The notes under the pieces were generated by a model that saw only the letters and a list, made by a program, of their open reading frames with translations, was not told where the DNA came from and did no database searches. This document shows, piece after piece, positions 1 through 10,665 of a DNA stretch of 64,000 nt. The position numbers and the translations under genes are program-made. This DNA is from DASQMT01 sp963835735. GTDB lineage: Bacteria > Actinomycetota > Thermoleophilia > Solirubrobacterales > Solirubrobacteraceae. The DNA lies in contig CAWIGP010000002.1 of NCBI GenBank assembly GCA_963835735.1, positions 806,001 through 870,000 of the forward strand, in the 5' to 3' direction. Numbering within the stretch: the first letter of the stretch is position 1; every line of letters starts with the position of its first letter.

Positions 1-233
1 GCTACTTCACGCTGTCGCTGCGGGTCTGGTACCTCGTGCTCGACCGCGTGCCGGGCCTGGGCCACACGGTCCACGACCAGGTCCAGTTGATCGAAGCGCT
101 GATCGACCGCAACGGCCAGCGGGCGCGGACGATCATGCGCGAGCACGTGCTGGCGTTCCAGCGGGACATCATGGCGGCGTTCACGTCGCAGACCAAGCCG
201 ACCGAGGAGGCACCGTGGCGACCGTCACGATGA
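1..233 (+). CDS. GntR-family regulator, FCD-domain C-terminus (partial)
   Basis: The gene is cut by the left edge; the frame is open from position 3. The visible 76 residues are helical and match the end of an FCD ligand-binding domain, as in FadR-type GntR repressors: an Arg/His-rich segment (HDQVQLIEALIDRN, then ARTIMREHV) in which such domains carry metal or ligand contacts. These proteins are DNA-binding repressors relieved by small acids. The stop lies 19 nt inside the next gene, so it probably heads an operon with the aldehyde dehydrogenase. The DNA-binding half is outside the window, so subfamily and ligand cannot be given. Confidence 0.7.
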   Translation, partial: YFTLSLRVWYLVLDRVPGLGHTVHDQVQLIEALIDRNGQRARTIMREHVLAFQRDIMAAFTSQTKPTEEAPWRPSR

Positions 234-1665
234 CGCGCCTGTTCATCGCGGGCGCGTGGGAGGAGTCGCGCGCGACGATCCGGGCCTCGAGCCCGGCCAC
301 CGGGGAGTCGATCGGCGAGGTCGCCCAGGCCGATCGCGAGGACGCACGCCGCGCCGTCGCCGCCGCGCGCGAGGCGTTCCCGGCGCTGGGCCGCGCGCGA
401 CCGCGTTCGAGCGGGCGGCCGCGCTGCGCCGGATCGCCGACGCGTGCGAGCGCCGGCGCGACGAGCTCGCCCGGGTGCTCACGCTCGACCAGGGCAAGCC
501 GCTGCACGCCGAATCCTACGACGAGGTCGACGAGCTGATCGCGATGTGGCGCGGCGCCGCCGAGGACGGGCTGCGGATCGAGGGGATCGTCCCGCCGAGC
601 ATGACGCAGGGCACGCGCGTCCTGCTCCTGCGGCGCCCGAAGGGACCGGTCGCGATAGTCACGCCGTGGAACTGGCCCTACACCATGCCGGCGGAGCTGG
701 TCGCGCCCGCGCTCGCGTCCGGCAACACGGTCGTGTGGAACCCGGCGCCGAGCACGGCGGTCTGCTCGGGCCTGCTGGCCGAATGCGTCGCCGAGGCCGA
801 GCTGCCGCCCGGCGTCTTCAACTTCATCCCCGGACCAGGCCCCGAGGTGGGCGACGAGATCGTCGCGCATCCTCACACCGTCGCCGTCGGCTTCATCGGC
901 TCGACCGCGACCGGCAACCGGATCGCCCAACGCGCGGCCGGCAAGTCGCTGCTGCTGGAGATGGGCGGCAACGGGCCGCTCGTCGTACTCGAAGACGCCG
1001 ACCTCGACGCCGCCGCCGACGCGGCGATCGTCGCCTGCTTCCTGTGCGCAGGCCAGAGCTGCACCGCGGGGGAGCGGCTGCTCGTCCACGAGCGCGTGCG
1101 CGAGGACTTCGTCGCGCGGCTGGCCGAGCGGGTGGCGGCGAGCGCGCAGCTCGGCGACCCGCTCGCCGAGGGCACGCAGATGGGGCCGCTCAACAACGAG
1201 GGCGTCGCCGCGAAGATGGACGAGCACGTGCAGGACGCGGTCCGCCGCGGCGCCGACGTGGTGACCGGCGGCGAGCGCGCCGGCGGCTTCCCGACCGACC
1301 TGTATTGGCCGGCGACGGTCCTCGACCGCGTCCCGGCCGACGCCCAGGCCTCGGTCGAGGAGACGTTCGGGCCGATCGCACCGGTCACCTCGATCAACGG
1401 GCTCGACCACGCGATCGAGCTGACCAACGCGCTGCCGTACGGCCTGCTGGCCGCGATCTACACCGCCGACCTACGCGAAGGACTGCGCTTCGCCGACGCG
1501 GTCCGGCACGGCCTGGTGAACATCAACGAGACCACGAACTACTGGGAGAACCATCTCCCGTTCGGAGGCCGGGCCGGCACCGACAGCGGCGGCGGCCGCG
1601 TCGGCGGGCGCTACCCGTTCGACGTCCTGACCGAGCTGCAGACGGTCGTGATCGGGCCCCGCTGA
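215..1665 (+). pseudogene. Aldehyde dehydrogenase family protein, frameshifted
   Basis: NAD(P)-dependent aldehyde dehydrogenase, about 483 residues when the two frames are joined. The GTG at 215 follows a strong GAGGAGG (204-210); an in-frame ATG lies at 230. The first frame encodes the N-terminus through EAFPALGR, then coding moves to another frame within the GC-rich stretch around 385-405 and continues to 1665. The nucleotide-binding part (VTPWNWPY, GFIGSTATG), the general-base Glu (LLLEMGGN) and the catalytic Cys (GQSCTAGE) are intact downstream. Apart from the frameshift the protein looks functional, so a single-base sequencing error is as likely as real decay. It overlaps the upstream GntR-type gene, which probably controls it. 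Confidence 0.8.
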
Positions 1666-1672
1666 GCAGAGC

Positions 1673-2282
1673 GTGCTGAGTCCCGACGTCCTGCAGTTCG
1701 CGCGCGGCGCGCTGCCGCCCGCCCCGGCCCGGGTACTCGAGGTCGGGGCGGGCGGCGGCGAGCTGGCGGCTGCGCTGCGCGCCGGCGGCCACGAGGTCGT
1801 CGCGATCGACCCCGCATCGGAGACGGACGACGTTGCGCGCGGTCGCGCTGCTCGACCTCGACGCGCCGGCCGCGAGCTTCGACGCCGCGTTGGCGGTCGT
1901 CTCGCTCCACCATGTCGAGCCGCTGCGCGAGTCGGTCGCCCGGCTCGCCGAGCTCGTACGCACCGGCGGCGCGCTGGTCGTGGACGAGATGGACGTCGAG
2001 CGCTTCGACGAGCGCGCAGCGGCCTGGTGGCTCGAGCATCACGAGGACGACCACCCGCCGGAGCACGCGGAGGTGGTGGAGAACCTGCGCGAGCACATCC
2101 ATCCGGTGGCGCTCGTGCGCGCCGAGCTCGAGCCCTGGTTCGCGCTCGGCGACACCGTCCGCGGGCCGTACCTGCACCGCTGGGACCTGCCGCCGGGCCT
2201 GCTCGGCGAAGAGGAGCGTGCGATCGCCGCTGGAGCAGTCCCCGCCACCGGCGCGCGCTTCGTGGGCACGCGACGCAGCTAG
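1673..2282 (+). pseudogene. Class I SAM-dependent methyltransferase, frameshifted
   Basis: A small methyltransferase of about 202 residues if joined. The GTG at 1673 opens a frame with motif I (VLEVGAGGGELAAAL) and the acidic ribose-binding end of strand 2 (VVAID). The frame changes near 1825-1840, and the rest (SFDAALAVVSLHHVEPL, the usual motif IV region, then a C-terminal half ending GARFVGTRRS) runs to 2282. It starts 7 nt after the aldehyde dehydrogenase, so the two are likely cotranscribed. The substrate cannot be inferred. This is the second frameshift within 1.5 kb, which raises the chance of a sequence-quality problem. Confidence 0.7.
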
Positions 2283-2317
2283 AGCCGCTCAGCATTCGAC
2301 CATGGCATGATCTCGCG

Positions 2318-2767
<450 letters not shown>

Positions 2768-2772
2768 CGGCG

Positions 2773-5144
<2,372 letters not shown>

Positions 5145-5148
<4 letters not shown>

Positions 5149-5573
5149 CCGCCATGGACCTCACCATTCACCAGGCCTACCTCCCGCACGACGACCCGGA
5201 CGCATCGCTGGCCTTCTATCGCGACACCCTCGGCTTCGAGGTCCGCAACGACGTCGAGTACGGCGGGATGCACTGGATCACGGTCGGCCCGCCCGACCAA
5301 CCCGGCACCTCGATCGTCCTATACCCGCCAGGCGCCGCCCCCGGCATCACCGACGACGAGCGCCGCACCATCGCCGAGATGATGGCCAAGGGCACCTACG
5401 CGAGCATCAACCTGGCGACCGCCGACCTCGACGGCACCTTCGCGCGGCTGCAGGCCGGCGACGCCGAAGTCGTCCAGGAGCCGACCGACCAACCGTACGG
5501 GATCCGCGACTCCGCCTTCCGCGATCCCGCGGGCAACCTGATCCGCATCCAGGAGCTGCGCCGGCCCGGCTGA
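5145..5573 (+). CDS. VOC family protein (glyoxalase/bleomycin-resistance fold)
   Basis: 142 residues with two beta-alpha-beta-beta-beta modules typical of the vicinal-oxygen-chelate fold (DPDASLAFYRDTLGFEVR at the N-terminus, then the closing YGIRDSAFRDPAGNLIRI). The GTG start at 5145 overlaps the UvrA-like stop (GTGTGA), which implies translational coupling; a second start, ATG, lies at 5154. Such proteins bind drugs such as bleomycin or catalyse metal-dependent chemistry. Coupled to a UvrA paralogue, a role in drug binding is plausible but not shown. Confidence 0.88.
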
Positions 5574-5627
5574 CGCGGTGACCGTGCGGCCGGCGACCCG
5601 GTGCAGCCGCCGAGGGCCGTCGCTGAC

Positions 5628-6851
5628 GTGACCGTCGACTACGATCCGGCGGTGGCCGGCGTCGCGTCGTACGAGCGCCTCGAGACGGCGCTCGCGGACG
5701 TCGCGCCACCGTTCGCGGTCGTCGACCTCGACGCGCTCCGCGCGAACGCGGCCGACCTGGTGCGCCGGGCAGCGGGTAAGCCGATCCGGCTGGCGAGCAA
5801 ATCGGTCCGCTGCCGCGCGCTGATGCGCCGTATCGTCGCCGAAGACGAGCGCGACTCCGAGCGAGGAGGCTTCCGCGGGCTGATGACGTTCACCCTGCGC
5901 GAGTCGCTATGGCTGCTCGACGACGGCTTCGACGACCTGCTGCTCGCCTACCCGACCGTCGACCACAAGGCGCTGGCGGAGCTCGGCGAGCGCGCACCGA
6001 TGCTGATGATCGACAGCGTCGAGCAGCTCGACCTGATCGACGCCGCCGCACCCGCGCGGGCCCGTCCGGTGCGCGTGTGCCTGGACTTCGACACGAGCCT
6101 CGAGCTCGCCGGAGGGCGCGTGCGGATCGGACCCAAGCGCTCGCCGGTGCGCACGCCGGACGACGCCGCCGCGCTAGCGCGCGCGGTCGTCGCGCGGCCC
6201 GGCGTCGAGCTCGCCGGGGTCATGGGCTACGAGGGCCACGTCGCCGGCGTCGGCGACCGCCCGCCGAATCCGCTGCTCGGCGCCGGGCTGCGGGCGATGC
6301 AGCGTGCCGCGATCGCACAGCTCGCCGAGCGCCGCGCCGCTGTCGTCGCCGCGGTGCGCGAGATCGCGCCGGTCGCGCTCGTCAACGGCGGCGGGACCGG
6401 GAGCCTCGAGTCGACGGCGGCCGAGCCGGCCGTGACCGAAGTGACCGCCGGCTCCGGCCTGTTCGGTCCGGGGCTGTTCGACCACTACCGGGCGTTCCAT
6501 CCACGTCCGGCCGCACTGTTCTGTGTGCCGGTCGTGCGCCGGCCGGACGCCGGCACCGCCACCGTCCTCGGCGGCGGCTACCCGGCGTCCGGGCCGGCCG
6601 GACGCGACCGCCTGCCGAAGCCCTATCTCCCGCCCGGGCTGCGGCTGACCGTGCTCGAGGGCGCCGGCGAGGTTCAGACGCCGCTGACCGGGCGCGGCGC
6701 TGGCGCGCTGCGCCCCGGCGACCGCGTCTACCTGCGCCACGCGAAGGCCGGCGAGCTGTGCGAGCACTTCAACACGCTGTATCTGCTCGAGGGCGACCGC
6801 GTGGTCGACGAGGTGCCGACGTATCGCGGCGAGGGCCGGGCGTTCCTGTAG
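5628..6851 (+). CDS. Alanine racemase-fold PLP enzyme, D-threonine aldolase / amino acid deaminase type
   Basis: About 407 residues of the fold-type III PLP family. The Schiff-base lysine sits in IRLASKSVR after the leading strand AVVDLDALRAN. Further on are the phosphate-binding glycines (VNGGGTGSLES), SGLFGPGLFDHY, and a C-terminal beta domain with a likely metal-site segment (LRHAKAGELCEHFN), as in D-threonine aldolases. The GTG at 5628 is preferred because the family homology begins just after it; a GTG at 5601 would add nine residues. These enzymes cleave beta-hydroxy D-amino acids or deaminate D-amino acids. There is no operon partner: the next gene starts 17 nt downstream but has its own promoter signal. 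Confidence 0.8.
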   Translation: MTVDYDPAVAGVASYERLETALADVAPPFAVVDLDALRANAADLVRRAAGKPIRLASKSVRCRALMRRIVAEDERDSERGGFRGLMTFTLRESLWLLDDGFDDLLLAYPTVDHKALAELGERAPMLMIDSVEQLDLIDAAAPARARPVRVCLDFDTSLELAGGRVRIGPKRSPVRTPDDAAALARAVVARPGVELAGVMGYEGHVAGVGDRPPNPLLGAGLRAMQRAAIAQLAERRAAVVAAVREIAPVALVNGGGTGSLESTAAEPAVTEVTAGSGLFGPGLFDHYRAFHPRPAALFCVPVVRRPDAGTATVLGGGYPASGPAGRDRLPKPYLPPGLRLTVLEGAGEVQTPLTGRGAGALRPGDRVYLRHAKAGELCEHFNTLYLLEGDRVVDEVPTYRGEGRAFL

Positions 6852-6856
6852 CGGCC

Positions 6857-6862
6857 TAGACT
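6857..6862 (+). promoter_or_regulatory. Probable -10 element (TAGACT) of a leaderless promoter
   Basis: TAGACT lies exactly 6 nt before the GTG at 6869, and there is no Shine-Dalgarno sequence. A transcript starting 6-7 nt after this hexamer would begin at the start codon. The same hexamer and spacing recur before the XRE gene at 9242. Confidence 0.55.
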
Positions 6863-6868
6863 CGGGCC

Positions 6869-8617
6869 GTGGTAGCGCGGACAGAGGTGGCGAACGCGCC
6901 GGCGGCGGGACTCCGCCGTGCCCTGATCGCGCTCGCGCTCGCGGCGGGCGTGGGCGGCTTCGCGGTCTTCCTCCTCGCGTTCAGCAGCGATCACCTGGAC
7001 ACGCCGGAGCTGACCGCCTCGCTGGGCCTGCTCCTCGGCTGGTCGTTCACCGGCACCGGCCTGTATGCCTGGTGGCGACGGCCCGCGAACCGCACGGGGC
7101 CGCTGATGGCCGCGGCCGGATTCGCCTGGTTCGCGGGAGGTCTGAGCGCGGCCAACGACGACGTCCTCTACACGATCGGTCTCGCGTTCGACGCGCTGTT
7201 CCCGGTGATCGCCGGTCACCTGGTGCTCGCATTCCCGACCGGCAGGCTGGAGACGCGCGCCGAGCGCTGGCTGATCGGGGCCGGGTACTTCGCCGCCACC
7301 GTGCTGCAGATCCCGTCGCTGCTGTTCGAGGAACATGCGCCTGGCGACCCGCGCAACCGGCTCGTCGTCCATCCTGACCAGGACGTCTCCGATCTGCTCG
7401 ACGGCGTGCAGTTCGGCGTCGTGGCGGCGGTCATCACGGGCGCGACCATCATCATCTTCCGGCGGCGGGCGGCCGCCACCCCGCCGCAGCGCCGGGTGCT
7501 CAATCCGGTGATCTGGACCGGCGGCGTGGCCTTCGTCGTCCTCGGCGTGGCGGCCGGCCTGGACGCGGCCGGCGTGCCGGTCGAGGAGCTGGAAGCCGTG
7601 GCATGGGGGCTCCTCGCCCTCGTGCCGTTCGCGTTCCTCGCCGGCCTGCTTCGCAGCCGCCTGGCCCAAGCCGATCGGATTGCCGGGCTGATCGCGCAGA
7701 TCGGGCAGGCGCCCGGGTCCGACACGCTCCGCGCGGCGTTGGCCGACGCGCTCGGCGACCCCTCGGTGGCGCTCGCCTACTGGCTGCCGGAGTCCGCGCG
7801 GTTCGTCGACGCCGAAGGCCGCACAGTGGCGCTGCCGGACGGCGAGTGGACTCCGGTGGAGCTGAACGGGCGGCGGATCGCCGCGATCCGGCACGACCGC
7901 TCGCTGGCCGACGAGCCGCAGCTCGTCGGCGCCGCCGGCGCGGCGGCGGCGCTGGCGCTGGAGAACCAGCGGCTCGCGGCGGAGCTGCGCGCGCGGATCG
8001 AGGATCTGCGCGCGTCGCGGGCGCGGATCGTCAGCGCCGGCGACACCGAGCGGCGGCGGCTGGAGCGCAACCTGCACGACGGCGTGCAGGCGCGGATGAT
8101 CGGGTTGGCGGCCAAGCTCGGGCTGGCCCGCAGCAAGGCCGGCGACAACGACGAGCTGGGCCGGCTGCTGGAGGACTCCCGGGTGGAGCTGATGGCGAGC
8201 CTCGAGGAGCTCCGCACGGTCGCCCGTGGCCTCCACCCCGCCGTCCTCACCGACCGCGGTCTCAGCGCCGCCGTGCGCGGGCTCGCGTTCCGGGCGCCGC
8301 TGCCGGTCGACGTCGTCGGCGAGGCACCCGACGATCTCCCGGCGCCGGTCGCGACGGCGCTCTACTACGTCGTCGCGGAGGCGCTGACGAACGTGGCCAA
8401 GTACGCGTCGGCGAGCCGGGCGACGGTCGCGGTCCGCCGCGACGGCGCCGACGCCGTCGCCGAGGTGGCCGACGACGGCGTGGGCGGCGCGGACACCGGC
8501 AACGGATCCGGCCTGGAGGGCCTGTCCGACCGCGTCGCCGCGCTCGACGGCCGGCTCGACATCGAGAGCCCGGCGGGCGAGGGGACCGTCGTCCGCGCGC
8601 GGATCCCGCTGGCCTGA
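6869..8617 (+). CDS. Sensor histidine kinase, HisKA_3 (NarL/LuxR-system) type, multi-pass membrane
   Basis: 582 residues. The first half carries several hydrophobic segments (about residues 16-38, 46-65, 100-125, 180-200, 212-230 and 245-262), so it is anchored in the membrane. A GAF-like linker follows, then the phosphoacceptor helix of the HisKA_3 class (RRRLERNLHDGVQARM, near residue 393) and an HATPase_c domain (VVAEALTNVAKYASAS as the N-box, DDGVGG and GLEGLSDRV as later boxes). Kinases of this class phosphorylate NarL-type response regulators, but no such regulator is adjacent, so this is an orphan. The stimulus is unknown. Confidence 0.9.
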   Translation: MVARTEVANAPAAGLRRALIALALAAGVGGFAVFLLAFSSDHLDTPELTASLGLLLGWSFTGTGLYAWWRRPANRTGPLMAAAGFAWFAGGLSAANDDVLYTIGLAFDALFPVIAGHLVLAFPTGRLETRAERWLIGAGYFAATVLQIPSLLFEEHAPGDPRNRLVVHPDQDVSDLLDGVQFGVVAAVITGATIIIFRRRAAATPPQRRVLNPVIWTGGVAFVVLGVAAGLDAAGVPVEELEAVAWGLLALVPFAFLAGLLRSRLAQADRIAGLIAQIGQAPGSDTLRAALADALGDPSVALAYWLPESARFVDAEGRTVALPDGEWTPVELNGRRIAAIRHDRSLADEPQLVGAAGAAAALALENQRLAAELRARIEDLRASRARIVSAGDTERRRLERNLHDGVQARMIGLAAKLGLARSKAGDNDELGRLLEDSRVELMASLEELRTVARGLHPAVLTDRGLSAAVRGLAFRAPLPVDVVGEAPDDLPAPVATALYYVVAEALTNVAKYASASRATVAVRRDGADAVAEVADDGVGGADTGNGSGLEGLSDRVAALDGRLDIESPAGEGTVVRARIPLA

Positions 8618-8621
8618 CGGC

Positions 8622-9164
8622 TCAGGCGCTCACCGGCTCGAACGCCGCGTCGACCGGCGTGCGGGCCACGTTGGCGACCAGGTTCGCGAACGTCGTGTAG
8701 GCGATCTGCGCGATCACTTCGAGCACGTGCTCGTGCGTGTAGCCGGCAGCGAGCACGGCGGCCGTGTCGGCGTCGCCGACGTGGCCGCGCGCGGACAGCA
8801 CGGCGAGCGTGAACGCGCGCAGCGCTTCCAGCCGGGCGTCGGGCAGGGGCTCGCCGTCGCGCAGCGCGGCCACGACGTCCGGCGCCGCGCCCGCGCGCGC
8901 CGCGAACGCCGAGTGGGCGGCGATCGAGTACGCGCACGTGTTCTCGCGGCTGACGGTGATGCCGACGACCTCGCGCTCGACCGGCGAGAGCGCGCTGCCG
9001 CGCAGCGCGCCTTGCAGCCCGACGAAGCCGCCGATCGCGGTCGGCGAGCCGGCGATCGTGCCGGCGAGGTTGGGGATGAAGCCGATCGCCTGCTCCAGGC
9101 GGGCGAGCGGGGCACGGGCCGACTCGGGGGCCGACGCCGCGGTGTGGATGGTGAAGTCGCTCAT
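8622..9164 (-). CDS. Carboxymuconolactone decarboxylase / AhpD-like protein
   Basis: 180 residues, all-helical CMD fold. The active-site segment reads ENTCAYSIAAHSAF: the first Cys and the His of the usual CxxCxxxH motif are present but the second Cys is Ser, so a classical disulfide peroxidase cycle is doubtful. The ATG at 9164 is chosen because family homology starts there; upstream codons would run through the divergent regulatory region. It is divergent from an XRE regulator, with a palindrome between them, so it is probably that regulator's target. Its stop and that of the facing kinase sit in one 6-bp inverted repeat (8612-8627), a weak possible terminator. Confidence 0.85.
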   Translation of the reverse strand: MSDFTIHTAASAPESARAPLARLEQAIGFIPNLAGTIAGSPTAIGGFVGLQGALRGSALSPVEREVVGITVSRENTCAYSIAAHSAFAARAGAAPDVVAALRDGEPLPDARLEALRAFTLAVLSARGHVGDADTAAVLAAGYTHEHVLEVIAQIAYTTFANLVANVARTPVDAAFEPVSA

Positions 9165-9199
9165 GACGGCCAGGATGCGGCCGCAGGGGAGCCGTGCCA

Positions 9200-9217
9200 A
9201 TTCCCTGCAGAGGGAAT
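9200..9217. promoter_or_regulatory. Palindromic operator candidate between AhpD-like and XRE genes
   Basis: ATTCCCTGCAGAGGGAAT is a perfect 7-bp inverted repeat around GCAG; with one mismatch it extends to CCAATTCCCT/AGGGAATGG. It lies 13 nt upstream of the TAGACT -10 of the XRE gene and in the leader of the divergent gene. That placement suits an XRE dimer repressing both directions. No binding data are implied. Confidence 0.6.
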
Positions 9218-9229
9218 GGCAGCACCGCA

Positions 9230-9235
9230 TAGACT
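9230..9235 (+). promoter_or_regulatory. Probable -10 element (TAGACT) of a leaderless promoter
   Basis: TAGACT followed by 6 nt and the GTG at 9242, the same arrangement as at 6857. There is no ribosome binding site between, which favours a leaderless mRNA for the XRE regulator. Confidence 0.55.
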
Positions 9236-9241
9236 CCAGCC

Positions 9242-10027
9242 GTGTCCGCGTTGAGCCCGGTCGGCGAGCTCCTCCGGCGCTGGCGCGGCGTCCGCGGGCT
9301 CAGCCAGCTCAGTCTCGCCCTCGAGGCGTCCACGACCCCCCGGCACGTGAGCTTCGTCGAGAGCGGGCGCTCGCAGCCCAGTCGCGCGATGGTGCTGCGG
9401 CTGGCGCGCGTGCTCGACGTGCCGCTGCGCGAGCGCAACCAGTTGCTGCTCGCCGCCGGCTACGCGCCGCTGTACCGCGAGGCGGGCCTCGACGGCGACC
9501 ACGCCGCGCAGGTGCGCGCTGCGCTCGAGCGGATCCTCGCCGGGCACGAGCCATTCCCGGCGGTCGTGATGGACCGGCACTGGAACGTCGTCGATGCGAA
9601 CGCGGCGGCGGGCCGCTTCTTCGGCTGGTTGCTGGGCGAGCGCGCCGGGCCTGCGAACGTCATCCGGCTGATGTTCGCGCCCGACGGGCTGCGACCGCAC
9701 GTGACGAACTGGGAGGCGGCGGCGGAGGCCCTCATCCAGCGCGTGCACCGCGAGGCGGTGGGCGGTGTGCCCGACGCCGAGACGCTCGCGCTGCGCGACG
9801 AGGCGCTCGCGCAGCCGGGCGTGCCAGACGCCTGGCGGCTGCCCGATCCGGCCCGCGCTCCGCTGCCCGTCGTCCCGGTCGCGTTCGCGAAGGACGGGCT
9901 CGCGCTCAGCTACTTCTCGACGGTCACCACGCTCGGCACGCCGCAGGACGCGCTGCTGCAGGAGATCCGGGTCGAGAGCTTCTTCCCCGCCGACGACGCG
10001 ACCGCCGCGCACGCCTGGCGGCCGTAG
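9242..10027 (+). CDS. XRE-family regulator with MmyB-like ligand-binding domain
   Basis: 261 residues. An XRE helix-turn-helix occupies about residues 5-65 (LLRRWRGVRGLSQLSLAL, then PRHVSFVESGRSQPSRAMV), followed by the MmyB-like PAS-type domain (FPAVVMDRHWNVVDANAAA near residue 105, then FFGWLLGE and a long helical tail). This family usually senses a small hydrophobic molecule and controls a divergent enzyme gene. Here the divergent gene is an AhpD-like protein, and a perfect palindrome lies between them. The ligand is unknown. Confidence 0.9.
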   Translation: MSALSPVGELLRRWRGVRGLSQLSLALEASTTPRHVSFVESGRSQPSRAMVLRLARVLDVPLRERNQLLLAAGYAPLYREAGLDGDHAAQVRAALERILAGHEPFPAVVMDRHWNVVDANAAAGRFFGWLLGERAGPANVIRLMFAPDGLRPHVTNWEAAAEALIQRVHREAVGGVPDAETLALRDEALAQPGVPDAWRLPDPARAPLPVVPVAFAKDGLALSYFSTVTTLGTPQDALLQEIRVESFFPADDATAAHAWRP

Positions 10028-10111
10028 GCTCGCGACCTGTGGCCGACGCTCTGAGAGCAGGCGCGGCAGGCGTGATCGGGGAACGCGCTCGAACGGAGCC
10101 GCCCCCGGGGT

Positions 10112-10117
10112 TACGGT
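10112..10117 (+). promoter_or_regulatory. Probable -10 element (TACGGT) of a leaderless promoter
   Basis: TACGGT lies 6 nt before the ATG at 10124 without any Shine-Dalgarno sequence. The identical hexamer and spacing occur on the other strand before the gene at 35999. Confidence 0.5.
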
Positions 10118-10123
10118 CGCCAA

Positions 10124-10627
10124 ATGAGGCGCCGCGTCACTTCAGCGCTCGTTGCTCTCGGAGCGGCCCTGGCGGTCGGCGCGGGTCTCTCCCCGCCCCC
10201 CGCGCCGGCCGCCGGCCGCTGCGTCGAGGCCGAGGAGACGCTCGTGCACGGCTCAGGCGAGGACGGCGGGCCGTCCAGGCTCGGACCGGCCTTCTTCAGT
10301 CGCATGCTGGCCCTCGAGGTCTCGCTCGACGGTGCGCACGGCGCCGAGGTTCCGATCTCGATCGAGGAGGTCTGCAACGTACCGAGGCGGCTCAGGCGGG
10401 AGGCGGCCGAGCTCGCCGGCGGCGAGGGCGTCGCGCTGCTGCACGCTGGCACGACCGTCTGGAGGGGGGATGCCAAGGTGCGCCCCGGGGCAGTGGCTCG
10501 CGCGCTCGACGGCGCTGAAACGGCCTCACTGTGGGTGCGGCTCCGTCAACAGCGGGCCTGGCACAAGTACGAGGACGGCGACGCCATACCCACCTTCACG
10601 ACGGAACGGATCACGATCACGGACTGA
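10124..10627 (+). CDS. Secreted protein of unknown function
   Basis: 167 residues starting with a clear Sec signal peptide (MRRR, then an alanine/leucine-rich core and an APAA-type cleavage site near residue 30). The mature part has two cysteines (about positions 33 and 84) that could form a disulfide, and no recognisable catalytic motif. It is flanked by an XRE regulator on one side and a broken lactone oxidase on the other and appears monocistronic. I do not recognise the family. It is probably a small exported or cell-wall protein. Confidence 0.65.
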   Translation: MRRRVTSALVALGAALAVGAGLSPPPAPAAGRCVEAEETLVHGSGEDGGPSRLGPAFFSRMLALEVSLDGAHGAEVPISIEEVCNVPRRLRREAAELAGGEGVALLHAGTTVWRGDAKVRPGAVARALDGAETASLWVRLRQQRAWHKYEDGDAIPTFTTERITITD

Positions 10628-10665
10628 CGCCGCTCGATGATGCGGACGAACCACACCCGACTTCC

